Assembly (NCBI GenBank): GCA_904501865.1
Contig: CAJGCF010000041.1
Location: 1 to 14,439, forward strand
Source: an uncultured Clostridia bacterium
Lineage (GTDB): Bacteria > Bacillota > Clostridia > Oscillospirales > CAG-272
Direction: 5' to 3'
DNA length: 14,439 nucleotides
The translations under genes were made by a program, and so were the position numbers. Below, piece by piece: positions 7,360 to 14,439 of the stretch; the first letter of the stretch is position 1, and each line of letters opens with the position of its first letter. The notes below the pieces were generated by a model. It ran no database searches, was not told where the DNA came from, and worked only from the letters and a program-made list of their open reading frames with translations.

Positions 7360-8610
7360 ATGGCAAACGCAAGATACGAGTCCGCTAAAGAAATTTATGC
7401 AAAATACGGCATTGATACCGAGGCGGCTATCGCGAAGCTTTCAGACATTCGCATCTCTATGCATTGCTGGCAGGCAGACGACGTAAAGGGATTTGAGGGC
7501 ACAGGTGAGCTTTCGGGTGGTATTCAGACAACGGGAAATTATCCCGGAGGCGCAAGAAACCCCGACGAGCTTTTCGCAGATCTTGACAAGGCTCTTTCCC
7601 TTATCCCCGGAACTCACAAGATCAACGTTCACGCCAACTACGCTATAGCCGAGGATGGAGAGGTCGTCGACCGTGACACTATTGAGCCCCGTCACTTCAA
7701 GAGATGGGTAGAATTCGCAAAAAAGCATAACTGCGGTCTTGATTTCAATCCCACATTCTTCTCTCACCCCAAGGCTAACGGTCTTACTCTTTCCAGCCCC
7801 GACGATGAGATCAGAAACTTTTGGATCAGACACGGTATCGCTTGTGTTAAGATCTCTGAATATTTCGCAAAGGAAACAGGCTATCCGTGCGTTATGAACA
7901 TCTGGACAGGCGACGGAACAAAGGACATTCCCGGCGACCGTCTCGGTCCCCGTCAGAGATACGCTGACTCAATTGACCAGATACTTGCTTGCGGATACGA
8001 CAAGAGTCAAGTCTACGTTACCGTTGAATCCAAGGTGTTCGGTATCGGAGTTGAGGCTTACACAGTAGGTAGCGCTGAGTTCTCTCTTGCGTATGCTCTT
8101 ACCCGTGGCATTACCCCTCTTATGGATAACGGTCACTACCATCCTACCGAAGTAGTTTCGGATAAGATCCCTGCGCTCCTCGTGTTCTCCGACAAGATCG
8201 CGCTTCACATCACCCGTCCTATCCGTTGGGACTCTGACCACGTTGTAGCTTACGACGACGAGACCCGTGAGATGATGAAGGAGGTCGTTCGCTGTGATGC
8301 TCTTGACAGAGTATTCCTCGCGACCGACTACTTCGATGCTTCCATCAACCGTGTAGCAGCTCTTGTTATAGGCATGAGAAACGTTCAAAAGGCTATTCTT
8401 AACGCGCTTCTCACTCCTAACGCAGAGATCAAGGGATATCAGGACGCGGGAGACTTCACAAAAATGCTCCTACTTCAGGAAGAAATCAAAACTCTCCCCA
8501 TGGGCGACGTTTGGATGGAATTCTGCGAGAGAAACGGTGTTTGCGGTTGCTCTTGCTGGTTTGACGAGATAGAAAAATACGAGGCAGAGGTTCTCTCCAA
8601 GAGAGCTTAA
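7360..8610 (+). CDS. rhaA: L-rhamnose isomerase
   Basis: 416 residues, the normal length (about 420). Converts L-rhamnose to L-rhamnulose, the first step of rhamnose catabolism in the cytoplasm, using divalent metals. Seen: the family N-terminus with SMHCWQADDVKGFE, GGIQTTGNYPGGARN, and SLIPGTHKINVHANYA; LDFNPTFFSHP around residues 125-135; MNIWTGDGTKD; and DNGHYHPTE, the segments that build the TIM-barrel sugar and metal site. AGGAGG (7349-7354) sits 5 nt before ATG 7360. Arginine is almost always AGA or CGT, unlike tmcAL which often uses CGC, suggesting high expression. No rhamnulokinase, aldolase, transporter or regulator is adjacent, which is unusual for this gene. Its single-gene unit ends at the hairpin at 8732-8770. 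Confidence 0.95.
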   Translation: MANARYESAKEIYAKYGIDTEAAIAKLSDIRISMHCWQADDVKGFEGTGELSGGIQTTGNYPGGARNPDELFADLDKALSLIPGTHKINVHANYAIAEDGEVVDRDTIEPRHFKRWVEFAKKHNCGLDFNPTFFSHPKANGLTLSSPDDEIRNFWIRHGIACVKISEYFAKETGYPCVMNIWTGDGTKDIPGDRLGPRQRYADSIDQILACGYDKSQVYVTVESKVFGIGVEAYTVGSAEFSLAYALTRGITPLMDNGHYHPTEVVSDKIPALLVFSDKIALHITRPIRWDSDHVVAYDDETREMMKEVVRCDALDRVFLATDYFDASINRVAALVIGMRNVQKAILNALLTPNAEIKGYQDAGDFTKMLLLQEEIKTLPMGDVWMEFCERNGVCGCSCWFDEIEKYEAEVLSKRA

Positions 8611-8731
8611 ATCTTGTTAAACAAAGCCCATCTCACGTTTTAGATACACATTATCTATGATCCAAAGGGGCGTCTCCCTTAACACAGGACAAAAACCACT
8701 GAATAATCAAAAAACAATATTTTGAATTTTC
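8611..8731. other. Gene-free 3' region of rhaA
   Basis: No start with a ribosome site and no RNA gene recognised. The only structure is a weak 5-bp hairpin around AAGGGGCGTCTCCCTT. It probably forms the untranslated end of the rhaA message before the terminator. Confidence 0.6.
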
Positions 8732-8770
8732 AAATAAAGAAATCCGCCTTTTTGGCGGATTTCTTTATTT
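8732..8770. terminator. Strong intrinsic terminator between rhaA and glmM
   Basis: Arms 8732-8748 and 8754-8770 are perfectly complementary over 17 bp (core AAATCCGCC / GGCGGATTT) around a TTTTT loop. The A/T-rich outer part gives a T-rich end in both directions, so it can stop rhaA transcription (plus) and the dxs-to-glmM operon (minus). Confidence 0.9.
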
Positions 8771-8771
8771 T

Positions 8772-8836
8772 ACGTGACTTTTTAGTCGTTTTAAGCCGCT
8801 CTGCGTACACTTTTTAGGTGACGTCGGCTAAAAACG
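8772..8836. repeat. Compound palindrome downstream of glmM
   Basis: Outer arms 8787-8798 (CGTTTTAAGCCG) and 8825-8836 (CGGCTAAAAACG) are complementary but for one base. Inside them CGT-A-CAC (8804-8810) pairs with GTGACG (8818-8823) with one bulged A. Next to it GACT (8776-8779) pairs with AGTC (8784-8787). The layout resembles a dispersed palindromic element more than a second terminator, as no clean T-tract follows. Confidence 0.55.
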
Positions 8837-8874
8837 CCTTCTGTATCAAATTGAGACAGTCCCTTTGCTGTTTG

Positions 8875-10245
8875 TTATTCTTTTATTGAGTATCCAAGCT
8901 CGTCGATAACGTCGGTTATCATCTTGATGCATTTAAAGCAAGTCTCGCTATCCGCAGCCTCTGCCATTACTCTGATGAGGGGCTCGGTGCCCGATTTGCG
9001 AAGAAGTATTCTTCCCACTCCGCCAAGGGATTTCTCTGCCTTTGCAGATGCCTCAAGCACGCAGGGGTCCTCCATAACCTTATCCTTATCCTCAGAGCGA
9101 ACCTTTACGTTTACAAGCTCCTGCGGGAATATCACAACAGGCTCTGCAAGCTTTGCAAGGCTTGATTTTTTAGCTATCATTACCTCCATCATCTTAAGGC
9201 TTGTAAGAATACCGTCACCCGTAGATGCGTACTGGCTGAATATGATGTGTCCCGACTGCTCTCCTCCGATAGAGTTACTATGAGCAGCCATATAGTCGTG
9301 AACGTTCTTGTCTCCGACCGCAGTCTTGGCGTACTCGACTCCTATCTCATCAAGTGCCTTGAAAAGTCCGCAGTTTGACATAACAGTGGCTACAACGGTA
9401 TTATTCATAAGATCACCGTGCTCTTTAAGATAACGTGCGTAGATATACATTATCTTGTCGCCGTCAACAAGCTCACCGTTTTCATCGACACAGAGACATC
9501 TGTCGGCGTCTCCGTCGTAGGCAAAGCCAACATCCATACCGTTTTCCACAACGTATTTCTGAAGTCCTTCAATGTGTGTGCTTCCTGCGTCACGGTTGAT
9601 ATTTATTCCGTTAGGCTCGGCATTTATGACATAGGTCTTAGCACCGAGAGCGTCAAACACAGACTTTGCTATATTCCAGGATGCACCGTTCGCACAGTCA
9701 AGCGCGACCTTGTATCCCTTGAAGGAATAAAGTCCGAGGGATATAAGATACGCTATATATCTGTTCCTTCCCGACACGTAGTCTACCGTGCGTCCGATAT
9801 GATCTTTTTTAGCGTAAGGTATCTCACCTATCTTGCCATCGAGATATTCCTCTATCTTTTCGATGACATCGTCATTCATCTTCTCGCCCTGAGAATTGAT
9901 GAGCTTGATACCGTTATCATAATAAGGATTATGGCTTGCGGATATCATAATTCCGCAATTAAATGAGTCTACCTTAGTAATATACGCGACCGAGGGGGTT
10001 GTAGTAACGTGGAGCAAGCAAGCATCCGCTCCCGATGCGGTAAGTCCTGCCGCAAGAGCGTATTCAAACATATAAGACGAGCGTCTGGTATCCTTTCCTA
10101 TGAGTATTTTGGGGCTATTGTCCATGGTTGTTTCAGTCCCGCCGTAATACCAACCGAGGAATCTACCTATCTTATATGCGTGGTCTACTGTAAGGTCAAC
10201 GTTCGCTTCTCCGCGAAATCCGTCTGTTCCAAAATATTTTCCCAT
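8875..10245 (-). CDS. glmM: Phosphoglucosamine mutase GlmM
   Basis: 456 residues; family members are about 445-455. Interconverts glucosamine-6-phosphate and glucosamine-1-phosphate on the route to UDP-GlcNAc. Seen: N-terminal KYFGTDGFRGEAN, active-site ISASHNP with the phosphorylated serine at Ser104, the magnesium loop DGDADR (244-249), the sugar-binding GGEQSGH (327-333) typical of GlmM rather than of phosphomannomutases, and the phosphate-binding RKSGTEP (416-422). Start ATG 10245 has GGAG (10253-10256) 7 nt upstream. It is the last gene of the dxs-mutS2-hexapeptide-glmM run, 35 nt after the hexapeptide gene. All key residues are present, so it should be active. Confidence 0.96.
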   Translation of the reverse strand: MGKYFGTDGFRGEANVDLTVDHAYKIGRFLGWYYGGTETTMDNSPKILIGKDTRRSSYMFEYALAAGLTASGADACLLHVTTTPSVAYITKVDSFNCGIMISASHNPYYDNGIKLINSQGEKMNDDVIEKIEEYLDGKIGEIPYAKKDHIGRTVDYVSGRNRYIAYLISLGLYSFKGYKVALDCANGASWNIAKSVFDALGAKTYVINAEPNGININRDAGSTHIEGLQKYVVENGMDVGFAYDGDADRCLCVDENGELVDGDKIMYIYARYLKEHGDLMNNTVVATVMSNCGLFKALDEIGVEYAKTAVGDKNVHDYMAAHSNSIGGEQSGHIIFSQYASTGDGILTSLKMMEVMIAKKSSLAKLAEPVVIFPQELVNVKVRSEDKDKVMEDPCVLEASAKAEKSLGGVGRILLRKSGTEPLIRVMAEAADSETCFKCIKMITDVIDELGYSIKE

Positions 10246-10280
10246 TGTTTTTCTCCAATAAATATTTATAAATTTGAAGG

Positions 10281-10958
10281 TTAAACTCTTTTCACTATTT
10301 TGCCGCTCGCTTTATAGATAGATCCCTCAGGAACTATGCCGCGAACACTGCTAAGGGGATACACGGACGAGTTGCGTCCTATAATAGTACCCGGATTGAG
10401 AACAGAGCTACAGCCCACCTCAACCAGATCTCCAAGCATCGCGCCTACCTTTTTGCGTTGCGTCTCAAAGCTCTCGCTCTTGTCCTGACTCTTGATGACT
10501 ACCAAGGTCTTATCGGATTTGACGTTGCTAGTGATAGAGCCAGCTCCCATATGAGATTTATATCCGAGTATACTATCTCCTACGTAATTGTAATGAGGTA
10601 CCTGAACGCCATCGAAAAGTATGACATTCTTAAGCTCCGTGGAGTTTCCGACTACGCAGCCCTCCCCAACAAGAGCACTTCCTCTTATGAACGCACAGTG
10701 GCGCACTTCTGTATTGTGTCCGATAATACAAGGACCTGCGATATATGCCGTGGGGGCGATCTTTGCGCTCTTTGAGACCCATATGTTTTCCCCTATTTTA
10801 TCATACTGATCGTCATCGAGCCGCTCTCCCAGGGAGATTATCAAGTCGCTGATTCCTGCTAAGGCTTCCCAAGGGTATTCGTAGCAGGTTAAATATTCTT
10901 TTGCAATAGTGTGATCCAGATCGTAAAGCTCGGCAATTTTAATATTAGTATTTGCCAT
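10281..10958 (-). CDS. Hexapeptide-repeat acyltransferase, GlmU C-terminal-like, stand-alone
   Basis: 225 residues. After a helical N-terminal stretch (about 1-55) comes a left-handed beta-helix of hexapeptide repeats (from about IWVSKSAKIAP to the end). The central part reads VGNSTELKN, then VPHYNYVGDSILG, then GAGSITSNV, which lines up closely with the acetyltransferase domain of GlmU (VGNFVEIK, NHLSYLGD, GAGTITCNYDG). His122 matches the GlmU catalytic histidine (His363 in E. coli), and Lys110 and Tyr125 match substrate residues. The GlmU uridylyltransferase domain (LxAGxGTRM motif) is absent. Directly upstream of glmM (35 nt gap), so acetyl transfer to glucosamine-1-phosphate is a reasonable inference; another sugar phosphate is possible. 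AAGGAG (10973-10968) precedes ATG 10958. Such proteins are often annotated UDP-GlcNAc pyrophosphorylase, which this one cannot be without that domain. Confidence 0.85.
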   Translation of the reverse strand: MANTNIKIAELYDLDHTIAKEYLTCYEYPWEALAGISDLIISLGERLDDDQYDKIGENIWVSKSAKIAPTAYIAGPCIIGHNTEVRHCAFIRGSALVGEGCVVGNSTELKNVILFDGVQVPHYNYVGDSILGYKSHMGAGSITSNVKSDKTLVVIKSQDKSESFETQRKKVGAMLGDLVEVGCSSVLNPGTIIGRNSSVYPLSSVRGIVPEGSIYKASGKIVKRV

Positions 10959-10989
10959 AATTTTGATCTCCTTTTATATAAAAAGTTTA

Positions 10990-13377
10990 TTACTTGAGTT
11001 CAACGACAGTAACTCCACCGTCGCCTTCTCCCCACTGTCCTATTCTGAACGACGAGATGCGTTTGTCTCCCTTGAGGAATTTCCAAAGCGCGACTTTGAG
11101 CGCTCCCGTGCCTTTTCCGTGGATAAGGCGTACTGTTCTGATTCCCGCCATCCCTGCCTCATCAAAATACTTATCCACCGCAAGCCAAGCCTCGTCACCC
11201 GTCATACCTCTGAGGTCTATCTCGTCCTTAAAGGACGTGGAGCGGCTTACCGTATAAGACGATACCTTCATCTTTTTCTCGCCGCTTACCACGGTAACCT
11301 CGGTCTCTTTAAGCTTAAGGTCCTTTATATTTACTCGAGTCTGCAAAATACCCGCTTGCACCCTGACATTTCCCGACTTATCGGGTTCATCAAGCACTGT
11401 AGCCTCGCTCCCCAAGGTCATAATGACCACTTGATCTCCCTTTTTTAGCTTTCTCGGCAAAACGTAATTTTCATCACGCTTCTTTTCTACGGGATCGTAT
11501 TTTGAGGAATTTTCACGCAAGTGGTCTCTGACCGCACGGCGCGCGTTCTGGAGCTCCTCTCCAAGTCTTTCAGAATCCTTTGCTTTTTTGACCTTATCCA
11601 TCTGTTCAAGGATAAAATCGCTTGACGCCTTCGCACTGGCGACCATTGATGCCGCCTTTTGTCTTGATCTCTCAAGCTCTCGCTCGGATTCTTCAAGTCT
11701 TTTTCTTATGCTCTTTTCAGCCTCTGCCTTGAATTTTTCGTAATCCGCTCTCATGGACTCGGTTTCTTCCCGATTTTTCTCCATTTCTATACGGCTTTTT
11801 TCAAGCTGACCGATTATATCTTCAAACTTTCTGTTATCACTGCTTACGTAACTCTCGGCATTCTCTATTATCTGCTTTGGCAATCCCAATTTCTCCGAGA
11901 TTGCAAAGGCATTGGACTTGCCGGGTGTGCCGATTATAAGCTTGTAAGTGGGCTTAAGCGTCTCGACGTCAAATTCACAAGACGCATTACACACTCCGTC
12001 GGTGTCAAGCGCGTACGCCTTAAGCTCCGCATAGTGTGTCGTAGCTGCACACATAGCTCCGCGGCTTCTTACGTAGTCGATGATGGACACGGCAAGTGCC
12101 GCTCCCTCTACGGGGTCTGTTCCCACTCCAAGCTCGTCGAAAAGCACAAGGGATCTCTCGCCCACAAGGTCCATAAATGATACTATATTAACCATATGCG
12201 ACGAAAAGGTGGAGAGTGATTGTTCTATGCTCTGCTCGTCGCCTATGTCCACGAGAATGTTCTCGCATACCGATACGACGCTTCCCTCATCCGCGGGAAT
12301 ATGCAATCCCGACTGTGCCATAAGCAAAAACAGTCCGAGAGTCTTAAGAGTAACGGTTTTTCCTCCCGTATTGGGTCCCGTTATTATCATAGTGTCGTAT
12401 CCGTCACCCAATACCACGTTGATTGGAACCACACGGCTTTTATCTATAAGCGGATGTCTTGCGCGCTTGAGGTCTATAAATCTTTCCTCAGTAACCGTTA
12501 CCGCCGAGGCGCTAAGAGCATACGACATCTGCGCGCACGCAAAGCAAAACGCAAGCTCTGTTATGTTCCTGTAATTTAACCAAAGCGCATCAGAGAACTC
12601 GGACACCTGTGCCGAAAGCGCAGACAGTATCTTTTCTATCTCGTGTTCTTCCTTTGATTCCAGCACACGAAGCTCGTTGTTTGCCTCAACTACCGCCGCG
12701 GGCTCCACGAATATGGTCGCTCCGGACGACGAAGTATCGTGCACAAGTCCCTTGACCTCGTTTTTGCATTCCGCCTTTACAGGAATAACGTATCTTCCGT
12801 TTCTTGTTGTAACTATATTTTCCTGAAGATATTTTGCGTGAGTCCCTCCCTGAACGTACTTCTGGAGGGTCTCCTTTATCTTGTTGTTGGTAATTCTTAT
12901 TTGTCTGCGTATGTTAGCGAGCTCCTGTGATGCCTCGTCCGCAATAAGCTCCTCGGATATTATAGAACGTGATATTTTATCCTCAAGAGTTCTGTTGGGC
13001 ATAAGCCTATCAAATATTTCGTCAAGAACCGTATCAAAAAGGTGATTGCCATGACAGTAATCAACAAGACCTCTTGACGTGCGTAGCACACCCGCAATAG
13101 CCAAAAGCTCCGTGGGTGTGAGGATCGCTCCTTTGTCGGCGCGCTCGCACGCCTCAGATATGTCACGCACCGAACCAAACGACGGCATTCCCTTTGCATC
13201 GCACAATCTTTTAGCATCGGTAGTCTTTCTCTGACGAAGGAGAACAGTGTCAATGTCACTCGACGGCATCAGCATTCTAGCCATGCTCTTTGAGCCCTCG
13301 GTAGGCGCAAAGCCTGCCAGCATTTCACATATCTTATCGAATTCCAGTGAGTGAAGTGTTTTTTCACCAAAGCTCAT
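10990..13377 (-). CDS. mutS2: MutS2 endonuclease / ribosome quality-control ATPase
   Basis: 795 residues, typical of MutS2. Seen: core and clamp region with TRNGRYVIPVKAE (about 191-203) and SSSGATIFVEP; ATPase with Walker A GPNTGGKT (334-341), STFSSHM (389-395), Walker B LVLFDELG (410-417) and the THYAELK histidine (448); a long charged coiled coil (about 510-620); a KOW-like segment (about 650-690, KKGDQVVIMTLG); and the C-terminal Smr nuclease domain with IDLRG (720-724) and HGKGTG (753-758). The MutS1 mismatch-recognition domain is absent, as expected. MutS2 limits recombination and, in Bacillus, splits collided ribosomes. Strong AAGGAGG precedes ATG 13377; it starts 24 nt after the dxs stop and ends 31 nt before the hexapeptide gene. 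Confidence 0.96.
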   Translation of the reverse strand: MSFGEKTLHSLEFDKICEMLAGFAPTEGSKSMARMLMPSSDIDTVLLRQRKTTDAKRLCDAKGMPSFGSVRDISEACERADKGAILTPTELLAIAGVLRTSRGLVDYCHGNHLFDTVLDEIFDRLMPNRTLEDKISRSIISEELIADEASQELANIRRQIRITNNKIKETLQKYVQGGTHAKYLQENIVTTRNGRYVIPVKAECKNEVKGLVHDTSSSGATIFVEPAAVVEANNELRVLESKEEHEIEKILSALSAQVSEFSDALWLNYRNITELAFCFACAQMSYALSASAVTVTEERFIDLKRARHPLIDKSRVVPINVVLGDGYDTMIITGPNTGGKTVTLKTLGLFLLMAQSGLHIPADEGSVVSVCENILVDIGDEQSIEQSLSTFSSHMVNIVSFMDLVGERSLVLFDELGVGTDPVEGAALAVSIIDYVRSRGAMCAATTHYAELKAYALDTDGVCNASCEFDVETLKPTYKLIIGTPGKSNAFAISEKLGLPKQIIENAESYVSSDNRKFEDIIGQLEKSRIEMEKNREETESMRADYEKFKAEAEKSIRKRLEESERELERSRQKAASMVASAKASSDFILEQMDKVKKAKDSERLGEELQNARRAVRDHLRENSSKYDPVEKKRDENYVLPRKLKKGDQVVIMTLGSEATVLDEPDKSGNVRVQAGILQTRVNIKDLKLKETEVTVVSGEKKMKVSSYTVSRSTSFKDEIDLRGMTGDEAWLAVDKYFDEAGMAGIRTVRLIHGKGTGALKVALWKFLKGDKRISSFRIGQWGEGDGGVTVVELK

Positions 13378-13401
13378 TTTGTTCCCCTCCTTCCTTGTAG
13401 A

Positions 13402-14439
13402 TCAAGGCTTTTTTCCTTTATTAAAAATGTACATCTTATCAAAAATATGTTTGTAATCAAGGCTCGCCGCCTCTATGTATTTTTGTCCCTCAAGACAAGC
13501 GGCGAACGGATCGTCAGTTGCCATTATATCGTAAGCTATGCCGTCAAGATAACCCTTATCAAGCATTTTGTCCGCCAAAAGCATACCGAATCCACCCGAT
13601 CTTATCTCCTCTTCCACAAAAATCACGTTATAAACATCGGATTTGGACAATAACTCACCTATTTGGTCTGAAAGCTTTTCATAAGGAGCTATGTATTCAC
13701 AGAGTATTATGCCTGTGTCTATATTCTGCTCTGCGAGCAACCGTTTTGCCTTGAGGCACTCCTTTACTATTCTTCCGTGCGTAATTATAATATTTTTCGG
13801 CACATTGTCAACAGGAAAATCACATCTTATGCCGATTTTTTTATCGTCATCGCCATTATAAAAGCTATTTACAACCTCTTCGTCCTCACAGCCGCTTGGA
13901 TATCTTATCGCAGACGGTATATCGTCACCAATCGCCGTTTCAAGACATCTTCTCAATCCAAGATACGTCACTGGGGTATAAATTTTGACGTTCGGTATCT
14001 GTGAAAGGAACGCTACGTCAAATATACCGTGATGCGTTGCTCCATCAGAGTCATTGAAGCCTGCTCTGTCTATGCAGAATACCACGGGAAGATTTTGAAG
14101 TGCGACGTCGTGTATTATCTGATCATAGCTCCTCTGCAAAAACGTGGAATAGACCGCTACAACAGGGCGCATTCCGTTTGCCGAAAGACCTGCGGCAAAC
14201 GTAGCTGCGTGCTCCTCCGCAATTCCTACGTCAAAAAATCTGTCCTTATACTCGCCAGCAAATCGGTCAAGTCCCGTTCCCGAGCTCATCGCAGCGGTTA
14301 TAGCGCATATTTTATCATTACCCTTGGCTATATCACAAAGAGCGTTTCCAAATTCCAAGGAATAGCTTGATTTCGTCAAAGGCTTCTCACTGGAAGGTAT
14401 GCCGTGATATTTATCGGGGTTAGCCTCCGCAGGCTCGTA
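13402..14439 (-). CDS. dxs: 1-deoxy-D-xylulose-5-phosphate synthase (partial, N-terminus beyond right edge)
   Basis: The frame stays open from the stop at 13402 to the right edge, giving 345 residues of a protein that is normally about 620-630; the TTG at 14379 is internal, since the preceding codons read ANPDKYHGI, a Dxs-specific motif. The enzyme joins pyruvate and glyceraldehyde-3-phosphate using thiamine diphosphate, the first step of the MEP isoprenoid pathway. Seen: the pyrimidine-binding domain with FFDVGIAEEHAATFAAG (cofactor-activating glutamate), YSTFLQRSYDQIIHDVALQN and DGATHHGIFD, then the C-terminal transketolase domain ending in VEEEIRSGGFG. Some motifs depart from the usual form (GATHHG for GPTHxG; RYPSG for RYPRG), marking a somewhat divergent Dxs. 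It is the most upstream visible gene of the run into mutS2. Confidence 0.93.
   Translation of the reverse strand, partial: YEPAEANPDKYHGIPSSEKPLTKSSYSLEFGNALCDIAKGNDKICAITAAMSSGTGLDRFAGEYKDRFFDVGIAEEHAATFAAGLSANGMRPVVAVYSTFLQRSYDQIIHDVALQNLPVVFCIDRAGFNDSDGATHHGIFDVAFLSQIPNVKIYTPVTYLGLRRCLETAIGDDIPSAIRYPSGCEDEEVVNSFYNGDDDKKIGIRCDFPVDNVPKNIIITHGRIVKECLKAKRLLAEQNIDTGIILCEYIAPYEKLSDQIGELLSKSDVYNVIFVEEEIRSGGFGMLLADKMLDKGYLDGIAYDIMATDDPFAACLEGQKYIEAASLDYKHIFDKMYIFNKGKKP

Noticed and set aside
7441..8388. Minus-strand open frames of 130 and 139 codons inside rhaA (7441-7833, 7969-8388)
   Set aside because: Antisense to an unambiguous enzyme gene, no ribosome site, no family resemblance; explained by the codon bias of rhaA.
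9418..9966. Plus-strand open frame of 182 codons inside glmM
   Set aside because: Antisense shadow of a well-supported gene with all GlmM motifs; no ribosome site or promoter.
10281..10958. Calling the hexapeptide protein a UDP-GlcNAc pyrophosphorylase
   Set aside because: The nucleotidyltransferase domain and its N-terminal glycine-rich motif are missing; only the beta-helix acetyltransferase part is present.
14379..14379. TTG at 14379 as the dxs start
   Set aside because: The frame remains open to the window edge and the upstream codons encode ANPDKYHGI, a conserved internal Dxs segment; only the 3' part of the gene is in the window.

Overview
The window looks like a piece of chromosome from a Gram-positive, low-to-medium-GC anaerobe of the Clostridia (Bacillota), plausibly an uncultured gut lineage. 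Evidence: strong AGGAGG-type ribosome binding sites, near-consensus sigma-A promoters with 17-bp spacers, a lipoprotein with a long BspA-type leucine-rich repeat array, TmcAL (the Bacillus-type tRNA-Met acetylating enzyme), MutS2, and Clostridia-like versions of GlmM and its companion hexapeptide protein. The species cannot be named from the sequence alone.

Layout. (1) 1-3525, minus: most of a very large surface lipoprotein. It has a signal peptide with lipobox, a Thr/Glu/Ser tandem-repeat stalk and about 29 BspA-type leucine-rich repeats, and it runs off the left edge. (2) 3587-3664: back-to-back divergent sigma-A promoters, one for the lipoprotein and one for tmcAL. (3) 3712-4935, plus: tmcAL. 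(4) 5078-5374, plus: a 98-residue protein of unknown function with its own strong promoter and an intrinsic terminator. (5) 5452-7154, minus: a translationally coupled pair, an SDR oxidoreductase followed by a cytoplasmic type I asparaginase. (6) 7203-7291: a second divergent promoter pair. The plus-strand promoter carries a perfect 8-bp inverted repeat and drives rhaA (7360-8610), an L-rhamnose isomerase with no other rhamnose genes beside it. (7) 8611-8874: a gene-free stretch with a very strong hairpin terminator and a compound palindrome. (8) 8875-14439, minus: a tight four-gene run read dxs (5' part beyond the right edge), mutS2, a GlmU-C-like hexapeptide acyltransferase, glmM, with gaps of only 24 to 35 nt.

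How the genes fit together. The right-hand run joins the first step of the MEP isoprenoid pathway (needed for undecaprenyl phosphate) to two steps towards UDP-GlcNAc: GlmM makes glucosamine-1-phosphate, and the hexapeptide protein keeps residues of the GlmU acetyltransferase site. Both branches feed cell-wall synthesis; MutS2 between them is a DNA/ribosome quality-control protein. The rest are single-gene or two-gene units: surface adhesion or binding (lipoprotein), tRNA modification (TmcAL), asparagine breakdown (AnsA) and rhamnose use (RhaA).

No tRNA, rRNA, CRISPR array, complete insertion sequence, phage gene or recognisable defence system was seen. The points most worth a second look are the orphan rhaA with its palindromic promoter, the uncharacterised 98-residue protein, the stand-alone GlmU-like acetyltransferase next to glmM, and the modular internal duplications of the lipoprotein.
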